This document shows, in pieces, positions 8,537-19,819 of a DNA stretch of 64,000 bases (position 1 is the first letter of the stretch; every line of letters starts with the position of its first letter). The notes beneath the pieces are model-generated. The model did not search any database, was not told the DNA's origin, and saw only the letters and a list, made by a program, of their open reading frames with translations. Made by a program: the position numbers and the translations under genes. The DNA comes from Acidobacteriota bacterium. Lineage in GTDB: Bacteria > Acidobacteriota > Blastocatellia > RBC074. The stretch lies in contig JAFDVL010000039.1 in NCBI GenBank assembly GCA_018268995.1, positions 1 to 64,000 of the forward strand, in the 5' to 3' direction.

Positions 8537-9616
8537 TCAAATAAACCGCCACCAAGTCGCTCTTTCTTTGTCTGCAATTGAACTCGAACTCAAGGGTGGT
8601 GACATCTCAAAGCCATTCAGCAATGCTTGTCTAATGGGGCTACCTAATATGGACTCAGCATCAAAAGCTTGATAGATGATTGCCGTGGCAGTTCGTTCAA
8701 GACGCAACACGGGATCAATCAGCGGTTCAATCTCAGGAATTTCTGTCTTGACGGTATTCAAACCACCGCGAGCACTTGCTTGAACTAGCTGATGGCTCCG
8801 ACCATCGTGGGCGCTAACTAGCGCATTAATGCCAGAGAAAAAATTCGTTCTGACAATTCGTATCGGAATTTGTATTTGCGTTCGACGCGCCGTTTCAGAA
8901 GCTCGGCGCACACGCATCAATAACACGGTTCCGGGAACTTGGGCTGTGGGGATATGAGCACGCCGCGCCGAAGGAGCCGTATATTTCTGAGCTTTGAACA
9001 AAGGTTGCGCCGTAACAGCACGTCTCGCATTGGACTGATCATTACTTGCTCGGCGGCGCTTCCGCAATTCTTGTTCTGGGAAAACGTAGCCAAGTTGAAC
9101 CAAGTCATTTAGGAGCGTTGTATCAAGGCGTTTGGCAAGCCCTGAATCCTGGTCACGCCAAGCGGCTAGCGCGGTTCTTGCATCTCGGATAAGCGGATCG
9201 GTCAAAGGAGCATCAAGTTGCAGCCCCGCTTCGGTATTTATGAAGAGTCCCGCCTCCGTCAGGTTATTCGAGCCAACAATCAGGCGTGCATCAGTATGAT
9301 TATGAAAAAGGTAAACTTTCGGGTGGAAGGTAGCCGTCGCCTCGTTATGGTGAACGAAAATTTCAATGTTACCGTCGGCTTGTAATGCCAAGAGGTCTTT
9401 TAATCCTTCAGCAGATGTATTTTCGATATCCACGCCCACAGTAATCTGCGCAAAACCGCCCTGCCCAAGAAATTTCTTAAAAGGTGCCTCTAAGTGTTGG
9501 GTACCCGAACGTCGCACCCAAGCGACTGCTATTTCAACGCGAGACCACCTCCCGCTTTCAATATCACTTGTGAGCGCAGTTCCAAAGCGATGGGAGAGTG
9601 GCTGATTATAGAACAT
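8537..9616 (-). CDS. Phospholipase D-family nuclease, putative restriction endonuclease
   Basis: The 359-residue protein has one PLD active-site motif: H98-x-K100 in TFHPKVYLF, followed by GSNNLTEAG (115-123). Residues 1-190 form the PLD-like nuclease part. A basic linker (RKRRRASNDQSNARR, about 184-198) leads to a C-terminal beta-rich domain (240-359). A single HKD motif implies a dimeric active site, as in BfiI and NgoFVII-type metal-independent restriction enzymes. The start lies 2 bases after the stop of the upstream methylase gene, so they are translated together. The target sequence is unknown. The role as restriction partner is inferred from context. Confidence 0.78.
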   Translation of the reverse strand: MFYNQPLSHRFGTALTSDIESGRWSRVEIAVAWVRRSGTQHLEAPFKKFLGQGGFAQITVGVDIENTSAEGLKDLLALQADGNIEIFVHHNEATATFHPKVYLFHNHTDARLIVGSNNLTEAGLFINTEAGLQLDAPLTDPLIRDARTALAAWRDQDSGLAKRLDTTLLNDLVQLGYVFPEQELRKRRRASNDQSNARRAVTAQPLFKAQKYTAPSARRAHIPTAQVPGTVLLMRVRRASETARRTQIQIPIRIVRTNFFSGINALVSAHDGRSHQLVQASARGGLNTVKTEIPEIEPLIDPVLRLERTATAIIYQAFDAESILGSPIRQALLNGFEMSPPLSSSSIADKERATWWRFI

Positions 9617-9618
9617 AC

Positions 9619-10506
9619 TTAACCTCCATTAAGATGCCTTTTGGGTTTTGCGTGTTCAGATCGGCCAACAAGGTAATCATACGGGACAACTGTTTTGCCA
9701 TTTGCTTTGTTCTCTGGTGGCTTAGCTACAATGACAATATATTCGTGGACATTCTTAAATAAGAAATTCGGTGGATAAGGATAGCTGCCAAAAATAGGGC
9801 GCTGCTTTCCATAAGACCCCCACTTCCCGCCAGTACCGTCCTTAGACCAGATGATTTCGTTTACAAGGACGAATCCAATATCTCTAAGCAACGCGATAAA
9901 ATCTGCGGCTAGTGGAAATGTAAGCAAACCATGTTCAGTATGCTGGTTTACATTAGCAGTGACGAGACAAAGTTTTCGGCCCGGTTTTAATACACGGAAG
10001 CATTCCTCAAATACAGGGCGGGTTCCTTGTAGAAAACGAGGATAAATTAATTCATTACCCAGATTACTGGGATTGTTGCCATAATCTGCCTTGTTCCAAT
10101 ATGGCGGGCTAGTGACAACTAATCCTATAGAGTCAGAATCAAGTAATTCCATTTTGCGGCTATCGCCCAAAATGACTTGAACGCGATCTTCCCCGTTTGG
10201 AACTGCCTGACATCGCTCCCGAATAATTTTTATGTAGTCAGGATTCTGTTCGACGCATATGCCGCGTCTTCCTAACTCAACCGCCGCCAGTGCTGTCGTA
10301 CCAGTTCCACTAAAAGGATCAAGAACGGTTTCGTCGCAGAATGAAAAAAGTTTGATAAGCCGCTTAGGAATTTCCACAGGGAAAACTGCGGGGTGCGCGG
10401 GGTCGGACGTATTGGCAATATGCCATACCGTTTTGGTATATTCCCGCCACTCCTCTTTTGAGAGCTTACTTCTCTCTTTTTGCGTTTTTGTAGGTTGTTT
10501 ACTCAT
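9619..10506 (-). CDS. DNA methyltransferase with TSPPYW motif (N4-cytosine/N6-adenine type)
   Basis: The 295-residue SAM-dependent DNA methylase has motif I as DPFSGTGTTALAA (63-75) and motif IV as TSPPYW (132-137). SPPY is the form most often seen in N4-cytosine methylases. Motif I precedes IV, and the C-terminal part holds the likely target-recognition segment (around SKDGTGGKWGSYGKQRPIFGSYPYP). The start overlaps the stop of the upstream methylase as ATGA (10503-10506). Together with the PLD nuclease it forms a cassette that protects own DNA and cuts unmethylated DNA, inferred from known R-M layouts. Confidence 0.88.
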   Translation of the reverse strand: MSKQPTKTQKERSKLSKEEWREYTKTVWHIANTSDPAHPAVFPVEIPKRLIKLFSFCDETVLDPFSGTGTTALAAVELGRRGICVEQNPDYIKIIRERCQAVPNGEDRVQVILGDSRKMELLDSDSIGLVVTSPPYWNKADYGNNPSNLGNELIYPRFLQGTRPVFEECFRVLKPGRKLCLVTANVNQHTEHGLLTFPLAADFIALLRDIGFVLVNEIIWSKDGTGGKWGSYGKQRPIFGSYPYPPNFLFKNVHEYIVIVAKPPENKANGKTVVPYDYLVGRSEHAKPKRHLNGG

Positions 10507-12680
10507 TCGATGGTGTTTTCTATGAAGTGCTGCATTATTCGATTGCGTCGTCCGTCTGTCGAGTCGACGACAGCATTTTCTTGGACAAATTGCCGAAGAT
10601 CAAAGGTGAATTGTTTATCCAAATTAGCGGACGCTGCTAGAATTTCATCAATACAATTCCTCTCCTTATAACAAGTGAGAGGACGGAAACCAATTGTTTG
10701 CCTTCCGCCATTCACGCTAACAAATCGGTGATTCTGAAAATCATTCCACAAAACATCTCCAAGATGCGCTAATAAATTGAATTCTGATTGGGAGAATGAC
10801 GCCTTATGGAATGGAATGGCCTTGAAAAGCCAGCTATTAACATGGAAGCCATCACCTAGTACATGCCACATCCAGAAAACAAGGCGGCTGCTTAGAATGG
10901 CGAAAGCTGCACTTGCATCTGTCGCTGTCTCAAACTCCAGACAATGCACAGGGCTCTCGCTAATAGGCAGATTTGTCTCGTCTGTCTGTAGCTTTGTTGA
11001 GCGATAAACATTAAGGAAATTGTACGCTGTTGCACCTACGAACACTTTGTGTTCATCCATTCCAGTTAATGCTTTGATAGGGGCACAGGTTCCTATTCGG
11101 AGCGCGAGTGATGAAAACCGATCAAACCTTGACATCAATATTTTGAATGCCTCAGCCTGAGAATTGCCTCTAAGCTTTGGGATTCCAGTAGAAATATCTA
11201 TTGAATGCAGAGAGGTAAAATCAATATTTTTGAAAAGACTATCCCTAGTGCGACTTGTCCACTTTCGTAAATGTCCTGTCTCAATAATTGCTGCTTCTCC
11301 TCGCTTAGGAGTCTTTGTAGTCTCACAACGAAAAAGTATGGCGTTGCGGGTCTTGACCTCTTCTCCAAAGAGGGCATGAGGCTCGCGATCAAAGAAGGCA
11401 AACTGCCATTGCCCACCGTTCCACCTCATAGCGCGACGACAATTTTCAAACTGCGCTCCGCTATTAAATGCTATTGAGAGTGGCGTGACCAATGCTGAGG
11501 CATTACAGCCAGGTCGGGTAAATTGCCACATCATTTCTATAAAAAGCGGGAAGAGATTCAATCTTGATCCCGCTTTTACGCCTTTGAGTGATACAAACCG
11601 ATCCGCTAACAACCTGTAATCTTCCCGGTTCCCTAATGCTGCATAAGGAGGGTTACCAATTAAAATATCAAAGCCTTCTGAAATATCAGGAAATAATTCC
11701 TTCAGACTAGGAAAAGCATTAGCGAACAAGGGAAAAGTGTTGGCGTGTTGAGATGAGTCTACAGAGAGCGAGTCCGTTTCAATCAAGTTTTGACGAATCA
11801 AATACCAAGCCTCATACGGCTTCATTCCTTGAGCACAAGCCTCAGTCAAACACTCCTTCAATAATAAAAAGGCCGTAGCATCCAAAGCTTGTCCGCTTAT
11901 ATCGAAACCGTAGAGGCAAGATATGACGTACTTCAAAGCAGAGAAATCTTTCCCTTTTTGCTGTGCTGCAATTCTCAGCATCGCTAACAGAAAAACACCT
12001 GTACCACAGGCAGGGTCAAGGACTCTGGCCGATAGAATATTACCTTCATAAAGCGTACATACCTGTTCCGCCATGTAGTACGCAACATCAGCAGGGGTAT
12101 AAAAAACCCCTTTCTCTCTTTTCGCAGTCCGATTGAATGCTGTCGTTGGGTCTTTCATCACGGATGCTCGACTCCCTGGCCCATGCACCTCAAAAATATA
12201 AGGTAGAAGGGCTTGGAATTCCGCATCAAATTGGATGCACTTCAAAAGCCGAGTAGCTTCCCATAGGTTGTCTTCAGCTAATTCTCCTGAAAGAAGTCCT
12301 TCTGAAACAGCAACTCCACGAAACCATGCTTCTGCTTCTTTTATGTCACAGTCGGATGAACAATCGCCGCTGTTCTGTGCTATGAGCCAAATAGCAATCA
12401 GGTTCCAAGCCGCACGAACAGAAAGTAGGTGTTGCGACGCGCTGAAGGTTGTGGGGAGATGTCTTGATGAAAATGCCTGATCAAAGGCTTCTTTGAATTT
12501 TTCGCTACAGAAACCTTCTGATAACACTCTGACCGCATTACGAATTGGCGCACCTCGAAGCTCGACTGAGGCTGCAAGGGAAAGCCCTGCGCGAGGCGAA
12601 CCAAGCCGCCAAGTCGCAGGTGGGGATATGGATGCCTTATCCGTTAGGCTAATTTGTTGGACAGTTGCTAATTCAAGCAT
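10503..12680 (-). CDS. Class I DNA methyltransferase, N6-adenine (Eco57I/N6_Mtase type)
   Basis: The 725-residue protein has an N-terminal helical region (1-185), then KGVFYTPADVA (190-200). Motif I is LDPACGTGVFLL (221-232) and motif IV is IGNPPYAALG (341-350). The C-terminal half (about 380-700) is a probable target-recognition domain. The NPPY form indicates adenine-N6 methylation. No PD-(D/E)XK motif is obvious at the N-terminus, so it is probably methylase-only. It begins 27 bp after the thiC stop on the same strand with no visible promoter or terminator between them. Its base composition is AT-richer than thiC, suggesting transfer. Confidence 0.85.
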   Translation of the reverse strand: MLELATVQQISLTDKASISPPATWRLGSPRAGLSLAASVELRGAPIRNAVRVLSEGFCSEKFKEAFDQAFSSRHLPTTFSASQHLLSVRAAWNLIAIWLIAQNSGDCSSDCDIKEAEAWFRGVAVSEGLLSGELAEDNLWEATRLLKCIQFDAEFQALLPYIFEVHGPGSRASVMKDPTTAFNRTAKREKGVFYTPADVAYYMAEQVCTLYEGNILSARVLDPACGTGVFLLAMLRIAAQQKGKDFSALKYVISCLYGFDISGQALDATAFLLLKECLTEACAQGMKPYEAWYLIRQNLIETDSLSVDSSQHANTFPLFANAFPSLKELFPDISEGFDILIGNPPYAALGNREDYRLLADRFVSLKGVKAGSRLNLFPLFIEMMWQFTRPGCNASALVTPLSIAFNSGAQFENCRRAMRWNGGQWQFAFFDREPHALFGEEVKTRNAILFRCETTKTPKRGEAAIIETGHLRKWTSRTRDSLFKNIDFTSLHSIDISTGIPKLRGNSQAEAFKILMSRFDRFSSLALRIGTCAPIKALTGMDEHKVFVGATAYNFLNVYRSTKLQTDETNLPISESPVHCLEFETATDASAAFAILSSRLVFWMWHVLGDGFHVNSWLFKAIPFHKASFSQSEFNLLAHLGDVLWNDFQNHRFVSVNGGRQTIGFRPLTCYKERNCIDEILAASANLDKQFTFDLRQFVQENAVVDSTDGRRNRIMQHFIENTIE

Positions 12681-12707
12681 TCGATGGATGCGAGATTGTA
12701 GGCCACA

Positions 12708-14806
<2,099 letters not shown>

Positions 14807-14819
14807 AAAGACAAAAATC

Positions 14820-15455
14820 TTATGCGTTGCTTTCTTCGGTTGCCAGCACAGGCGGCAACAAATCGCTCACCTGAATCTGAATGTCAGGGAAAGCAGCGAG
14901 CGAAAAATTTTCGGTTTCGGAATATGTGCGTTTCGTTCGATAGCCGTTCGGGCTAGGTTCGCGATAATCTTCCAATTCGCGCCCGCGAATATTTAGCAAA
15001 CAAAATTGCAACACGCCATTTTGAGCCAACAATGGTCCCAATTCATCACGGTCATATGCAAGTGTGCTGTCGGCAGCTTCAAAGACGACGTAAATATCTT
15101 CAGGCTTCGGGTGATGGAGCATGTAGCGAACATCCGGTAAGCGCGAAAGCACCAAATCTGGTTCTGGTTCAGAGTCATCGTTCAGCGTGATCGGGTCTTG
15201 CACACTGATAACAGACTGTTCGCCAAAAAGCCGATTGAAAACGCGATTCGTTCGACGCACTGTTGTTGCGTGTCGCACTCCTTTGGGCGTCATTTCAACC
15301 AGCCTCCCTCTGAGCAACTGTACCTGATCGTGTTTTGAGAAAATGCCCGCTTCGACAAGTTGATGGTACTTCTCTACCGTCATTCGATAGGGCTTTAAAT
15401 AGCCAGTTGTCGTGACTTCCTGAGACTGCGTTGGGATTTCGAGTACTGCGGTCAT
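14820..15455 (-). CDS. Uma2-family (DUF820) putative endonuclease
   Basis: The 211-residue protein shows the Uma2 pattern: YHQLVEAGIF...VQLLRGRLVEM, then EPEPDLVLSR (about 116-125) and VVFEAADSTLAYDRDE (about 143-158). Both conserved strands resemble the PD-(D/E)XK nuclease fold. The usual E-V-x-S-x-S is here F-E-A-A-D-S, a common variant. The ATG at 15455 with GAGG five bases upstream is preferred over the GTG at 15461. Uma2 proteins are abundant in soil bacteria and cyanobacteria; their biological role is unsettled. Confidence 0.85.
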   Translation of the reverse strand: MTAVLEIPTQSQEVTTTGYLKPYRMTVEKYHQLVEAGIFSKHDQVQLLRGRLVEMTPKGVRHATTVRRTNRVFNRLFGEQSVISVQDPITLNDDSEPEPDLVLSRLPDVRYMLHHPKPEDIYVVFEAADSTLAYDRDELGPLLAQNGVLQFCLLNIRGRELEDYREPSPNGYRTKRTYSETENFSLAAFPDIQIQVSDLLPPVLATEESNA

Positions 15456-15473
15456 AATCACCTCGCAGACATT

Positions 15474-16754
15474 TTACCTTGTCAGACGATAAATCAACAC
15501 CGCCGTCCGCTTAATCAGCATCGGCATGGATTCCAAGTCTGTCCATTCGCCTGCCGCGTGCGAATTGCCGCCTTTTGCTCCCAAGCCGTCAAGACCGGGA
15601 ATTAAATGCGAAATAAAAGCGATGTCGCCTGCGCCGCGTTCGCCGGGGTCAAGGGCTTCGACTTTGCCGAAGCCTAAATCCTGACTGACTTGATCGAGTT
15701 GTTTGAGCAGCGCGTAATTGCCTTCGTTCGGTGTCATTGCAGGGATGCCGTCTTCAAAGGTGATTTTCGCGTTGGTCTTGGGCAGATGCTTCGCCACGAT
15801 TTCGCGCATTTTGGCGCGGGTGGCTTCTTTCTGTTCTTCGCTGATGAAGCGCAGATCGCCTTTGACGATGACTTTGGCCGGGACGACATTGGTCTTGCCG
15901 GAAGCCGTACCATTGAACGTGTTCATCTCTGCCTGCGTGCCACCGACGATGACGCTGGGATTAAAAGTCAGATATTTTTCGCCGCGCAGTTGTTCGTGAA
16001 ATTGATGAATGATGCGAGCGGCTTCAAAGATCGCGCCATTGCCCATTCGTTCGCCGAAGATGCCGGACGAGTGCCCGGTTTCGCCTGTGACTTCGAGCGT
16101 CCAGGAACTGCTGCCGCGTCGTCCGACCGTGGCGGTGTTGCGGACGGCACCCTCAAAGCTCAACGTCAAATCACTGCGTTTGGCAAGTGCGAGCATATCG
16201 CCACGACTGGTTTCAACTGGTTCGCCGCTGTCTTCTTCATCGCCTGTGTACATCACGACGATCTGCGTATCTTTCAGCAGCCCCGCGTTGTGCAGAGCCT
16301 TCAACGCGTAAAGCATCACAACATCGCCCGCTTTCATATCGCTGGTTCCTGTCCCAAAAGCGCGACGGCCTTCACGCCGGAATTTCTCGCCACTCAACAC
16401 TGTATCGAGATGGCCAAGCAGCAGCAGCTTTTTGCCTTTCGTGCCTGTGCGTTCTGCCACCAAATGGCCGCCGCGTTTCATCTCCGCAGGCATTTCAATC
16501 CATTTGGTTTTGAAGCCGAGCGCATCAAATTCGGACTTCAAGATCACCCCAACCTGCTTGACGCCTGCGACGTTTTGCGTCGGGCTTTCGATATTGACGA
16601 CCTTTTCGAGCAATGCGATGGCGTCTTCTTTGTGGGCGTCAACGTAGCTCAGGATTTTTTGTTCTTCGGGAGAAAGCTTTTGCGCCGTCGAAGGGAGAGC
16701 AATCAAAGTTAATGCCAGCAATACAAGTATTAAGTAGGGAAGTAAGCTTTTCAT
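15474..16754 (-). CDS. Secreted M20-family metallopeptidase (glutamate carboxypeptidase type)
   Basis: The 426-residue protein has a signal peptide (1-24). The di-zinc M20 motifs are LLLLGHLDTV, FGTGTSDMKAGDV, and MYTGDEEDSG with the catalytic Glu pair. SFEG and the late His in GGNSHAAGEW complete the set. A dimerisation domain lies about 205-320. It matches carboxypeptidase G2-like exopeptidases that remove C-terminal Glu. The start ATG overlaps the TAA of the upstream small gene by one base, so the two are co-translated. Confidence 0.9.
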   Translation of the reverse strand: MKSLLPYLILVLLALTLIALPSTAQKLSPEEQKILSYVDAHKEDAIALLEKVVNIESPTQNVAGVKQVGVILKSEFDALGFKTKWIEMPAEMKRGGHLVAERTGTKGKKLLLLGHLDTVLSGEKFRREGRRAFGTGTSDMKAGDVVMLYALKALHNAGLLKDTQIVVMYTGDEEDSGEPVETSRGDMLALAKRSDLTLSFEGAVRNTATVGRRGSSSWTLEVTGETGHSSGIFGERMGNGAIFEAARIIHQFHEQLRGEKYLTFNPSVIVGGTQAEMNTFNGTASGKTNVVPAKVIVKGDLRFISEEQKEATRAKMREIVAKHLPKTNAKITFEDGIPAMTPNEGNYALLKQLDQVSQDLGFGKVEALDPGERGAGDIAFISHLIPGLDGLGAKGGNSHAAGEWTDLESMPMLIKRTAVLIYRLTR

Positions 16755-17185
16755 TAATAAGTATTTTCATCCACTGCACAGGTTTCACCACGCCGTTCAC
16801 GTTTTTGACATTCCTTGATGGCAATCACAGTAACAGCGGTGAGGATCACGCCAGTTAAAATGTACCATTTCCAATGGCTTCTGTTTTTTGGGTTGTATGC
16901 CTTGAGCGAGTTAATTTCTGCATATGAAAGTTCGTGGCTCTTCGCGGCTTTTGTCTCAGCAAAAATGACGGTGCGATCTTTCACCTCGCTGACATAGCCA
17001 ATTAGTTTGCCGCCCGATTTTAATTTCAGCTCCGCTGGCGCGGTGTCGCCCGTGCCAACAGTTGTAATTGATGTTTTTAATTTCTCCGCGTGCGCAGCCG
17101 CCTTCTTTTCCGCCTTCGTTTGCGCGAAAAGCTGGAAATTCAATAAAAGTAAAATCAAAAAACAGGTGAGGTATTTTCTGACCAC
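16754..17185 (-). CDS. Small exported protein of unknown function with C-terminal membrane helix
   Basis: I do not recognise this 143-residue protein. It has a signal peptide (1-21), a Lys/Ala-rich segment, a beta-rich block GGKLIGYVSEVKDRTVIFAE that resembles a small LSm/SH3-like barrel, and a transmembrane helix (WYILTGVILTAVTVIAI, about 107-123). A basic Cys-containing tail follows. It lies between moaA and the M20 peptidase gene and overlaps the latter by one base. Confidence 0.7.
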   Translation of the reverse strand: MVRKYLTCFLILLLLNFQLFAQTKAEKKAAAHAEKLKTSITTVGTGDTAPAELKLKSGGKLIGYVSEVKDRTVIFAETKAAKSHELSYAEINSLKAYNPKNRSHWKWYILTGVILTAVTVIAIKECQKRERRGETCAVDENTY

Positions 17186-17188
17186 AAT

Positions 17189-18187
17189 TCATCCTCCAAT
17201 GCAGGACATAGTTCTGAGTGGTTGTACAAACTCAGGATCGTTGATGTGATGGCGCGCTTCTTTTTTCTCAACAGTAGCGATAATGAACTCCGCTAAGTCA
17301 TCATCGGAAGCGCCGCCGCGCAACAGACGTTTGATGTTGTGCTCCACGTTGGAAAACAGGCACGTGCGAATCATGCCATCGGCGGTCAAACGAATGCGGC
17401 TGCAATGCCCGCAAAACGGTTGCGTGACGGGATTGATAAAGCCAATCTCACCGGGCGCGCCATCGGCAAATTTCCAGCGTCGGGCAGTCTCGCTCAGGCT
17501 TGCTGACGCGACGGGAACCAACGGATAGACCGCATTAATTTTCGCGCGGACTTCGTCGCCAGGCATCACCATTTCACGCCGCCAGACCTTGCCATTGTCG
17601 AGCGGCATAAATTCGATGAAACGCACATGCACGCCTTTGTTGCGCGCCATTTCCGCAAAGCCTAAGGACTGATCGTCATTCACGCCACGAATCGTAACGC
17701 TGTTGATTTTGACGGGATGCAACCCAGCTTCGATAGCCGCATCAATGCCGTCCAGCACGCGATGTAATTCATTGCGCCCCGTCAGCAAGGCAAACCGCTC
17801 CGGCGTCAGCGAATCCATACTGATCGTCAGCCGTTGCAATCCTGCTTTCTTCAACCCCTCGGCACGCCCGCGCAAAAAATGGCCATTTGTCGTCATGGCC
17901 AAATCTTCGACACCGGGAATTTGAGCAAGAGGCCCAATTAATTCCTCAACGTCGCGCCGTACCATTGGCTCGCCACCTGTGACGCGCAGTTTGTTGATGC
18001 CAAGCGAGACGAAAATCTCTGTCAGCCGAATGATTTCCTCATAGGTAAGGATTTCCGTTTTGGGCTGCCATTCCATCGCTTCCGTCGGCATGCAATAAAA
18101 GCAGCGGAAGTTGCAGCGATCCGTAATCGAAATTCGCAAGTCCCGAATCGCGCGACCGTGACTGTCTGTTAGAGCGGGTTGATTCAT
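17189..18187 (-). CDS. moaA: GTP 3',8-cyclase MoaA (molybdenum cofactor synthesis)
   Basis: The 332-residue radical SAM enzyme converts GTP to 3',8-cyclo-GTP with MoaC. The N-terminal cluster is C25-x3-C29-x2-C32 in DRCNFRCFYC. The C-terminal cluster ligands are in FCGHCSRIRLTADGMIRTC, and the protein ends in Gly-Gly, as active MoaA does. The ATG at 18187 was chosen because the family begins just before the DSHGR-x-I-x-DLRISITDRCN block, though the frame is open upstream. No other moa gene lies nearby. Confidence 0.95.
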   Translation of the reverse strand: MNQPALTDSHGRAIRDLRISITDRCNFRCFYCMPTEAMEWQPKTEILTYEEIIRLTEIFVSLGINKLRVTGGEPMVRRDVEELIGPLAQIPGVEDLAMTTNGHFLRGRAEGLKKAGLQRLTISMDSLTPERFALLTGRNELHRVLDGIDAAIEAGLHPVKINSVTIRGVNDDQSLGFAEMARNKGVHVRFIEFMPLDNGKVWRREMVMPGDEVRAKINAVYPLVPVASASLSETARRWKFADGAPGEIGFINPVTQPFCGHCSRIRLTADGMIRTCLFSNVEHNIKRLLRGGASDDDLAEFIIATVEKKEARHHINDPEFVQPLRTMSCIGG

Positions 18188-18319
18188 AATCTTTGCCTGT
18201 ATTTCAACGATTGCTATTTTAGCAATGCTGAGAGGCAAAGTCAGGCAGGAGCCGACAAGATCAGGAGCGAACCTAAAGATTCTGGGTTATCGGCCTGAAG
18301 GTTGACGATGATAGTGAAT

Positions 18320-18363
18320 CAGGCGATGCAGTGGAGGCAAGCTCGCTCCTGGTGCATCGCCTG
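18320..18363. repeat. Intergenic hairpin, 11-bp arms CAGGCGATGCA
   Basis: CAGGCGATGCA (18320-18330) pairs with TGCATCGCCTG (18353-18363). Inside, GGAGGCAAGCTCGCTCC forms a second small palindrome. It sits between the lipoprotein gene and moaA, both on the minus strand. It lacks a T-run on that strand, so termination is uncertain. Confidence 0.75.
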
Positions 18364-18388
18364 TGCAGACGATCTGGAAAATGCGCGA

Positions 18389-18814
18389 TTAGGAAATCGT
18401 GAACGAAACTGATTTCTGCTCTTTTTGTTGACCATCTTCGTCCAGCATTTGAGCTTCAAATTTATATTTGCCGCTGGGCCAAGGATTGTTCGGGGTAAAG
18501 GTGAAGTTTGCATCTCCACTACTCGGCATTTCTACAATAACTTCCAGTCCGGGGATTGGTCCCGGCTTTTGTCCGGCGACATCTTCAATGACCAGATGGC
18601 CTTTGACTTTGACTGTTCCGGGGTTATTCGAGATGACGGCGGTGGCGTAAATGGTATCGTTAGGGCTGAAGTTGCTGACTTCATTACTGACGGGCTTTTC
18701 CTTGCCCAGTTTCAGACTGGACATATTGGCTGTCGAGAAACTGACTGAACAAGCCGAACCAGCAACAAGCAGAAAAATAATGCCGAGAGTCAAATAGAGT
18801 TGTGTTGTTCGCAT
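18389..18814 (-). CDS. Putative lipoprotein of unknown function
   Basis: The 141-residue protein starts at the ATG at 18814 (GAAGGA about 12 bases upstream). It has a lipoprotein signal with lipobox VAGSAC at about residues 17-22. The mature part (FSPNDTIYATAVISNNPGTVKVKGHLVIEDVAGQ) looks like an immunoglobulin-like beta sandwich. Such proteins are common in acidobacterial and myxobacterial genomes without known function. The next gene upstream is a predicted metallopeptidase 63 bp away. Confidence 0.72.
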   Translation of the reverse strand: MRTTQLYLTLGIIFLLVAGSACSVSFSTANMSSLKLGKEKPVSNEVSNFSPNDTIYATAVISNNPGTVKVKGHLVIEDVAGQKPGPIPGLEVIVEMPSSGDANFTFTPNNPWPSGKYKFEAQMLDEDGQQKEQKSVSFTIS

Positions 18815-18877
18815 ACGTGCTTTTTCCTTCAAATGAATTAAGAGTTTTTGTTTCAACTTATCAGGCAAAACCGCCTC

Positions 18878-19684
18878 TCAGTTTTTTAGGTGTGGACTCA
18901 AAAGTGCGCCCCAGGCTTTTTCTGCCCGCTGGTACTCAGACGGACACCGCTGGGCGCGTGCTTGCGGCAAGACTTCATCGTTCACCAAATCTTTATGGGT
19001 CTTTGGGTCTTGTCCGTAGAGCAAACAAATGATGTTGTAAAACCGCTGACGACCCAGCGAATGCTCATCCCAAAAAGCGGAGTCATCCAGGTCGCCTTCG
19101 TCCGTGATGGCAAATGACAAGGCACCATTGAAGACTGATGCGGCACCCTCTTCACTGCCATCCGCGACAATCAGCGTGGAAAGTTGATCTACGGCATCCT
19201 CTTCTCTGCCCGTCACCGGCAGATCGTAAATATCAATCAAGGCGTGACCGAGTTCGTGAAAGAAGACAAACATCGTGCTGTCATCTACAGCTTCCGCGGC
19301 CTCCTCTTTGTCCTCGAATTCTTTGGCAAAGGCTTGCTCAAAATACTTGATCAACTCCGTACACATGATGATTTCTTTGGTGCTCGGATCATAAAACGCA
19401 TTTGCCTCTCCGCAGTCATCCATCGAAAGATAGACGTCCTGCGGCAAGATGAAGACTTTGTTCAGGTCATTGGCAACCGCTTGCAGCGCCTGACGATCTT
19501 CAGCCGTCATTTTGAGTCTGACGTTCTTTTTTTGACGCAAGGGTGAGACACCAACTTTGAAATTGCCTTTCCCCGCAGGCTTGGATTGGGTCAGCCCAAC
19601 CAGCGGCAACGCGTAAATCCCGCAAGCCACAACGAATGTCGCAAGGGTCAGTGCCACCAACCGTGAAGTGAAATTTGGGTTCAT
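18878..19684 (-). CDS. DUF4344-type putative zinc metallopeptidase
   Basis: The 268-residue exported protein has a hydrophobic signal (about 8-30). The active-site helix is FFHELGHALIDIY with H143-E-L-G-H147, followed by REEDAVDQLSTL, where an acidic residue can be the third ligand. Three Cys (CGEANAF, MCTEL and ICLL) may help the fold. This arrangement is that of the DUF4344 family of uncharacterised metallopeptidases. The substrate is unknown. Confidence 0.82.
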   Translation of the reverse strand: MNPNFTSRLVALTLATFVVACGIYALPLVGLTQSKPAGKGNFKVGVSPLRQKKNVRLKMTAEDRQALQAVANDLNKVFILPQDVYLSMDDCGEANAFYDPSTKEIIMCTELIKYFEQAFAKEFEDKEEAAEAVDDSTMFVFFHELGHALIDIYDLPVTGREEDAVDQLSTLIVADGSEEGAASVFNGALSFAITDEGDLDDSAFWDEHSLGRQRFYNIICLLYGQDPKTHKDLVNDEVLPQARAQRCPSEYQRAEKAWGALLSPHLKN

Positions 19685-19819
19685 TTCTAGTCTCCTGATT
19701 TTGTTTTGGTGGGAAGAGTCGAGGTCTTCCTGACCAATCTGGTTTGAGTTGAAGGGCGGTGACTGAATCCTGGTCTTGAATCCTTGTTTGACGAGAGATC
19801 ATCGCCCCTTGCCGCGTGT

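Noticed and set aside
15690..16712. 340-codon open frame antisense to the M20 peptidase gene
   Set aside because: The peptidase frame has all M20 motifs and a signal peptide; the antisense protein resembles nothing and is a composition effect.
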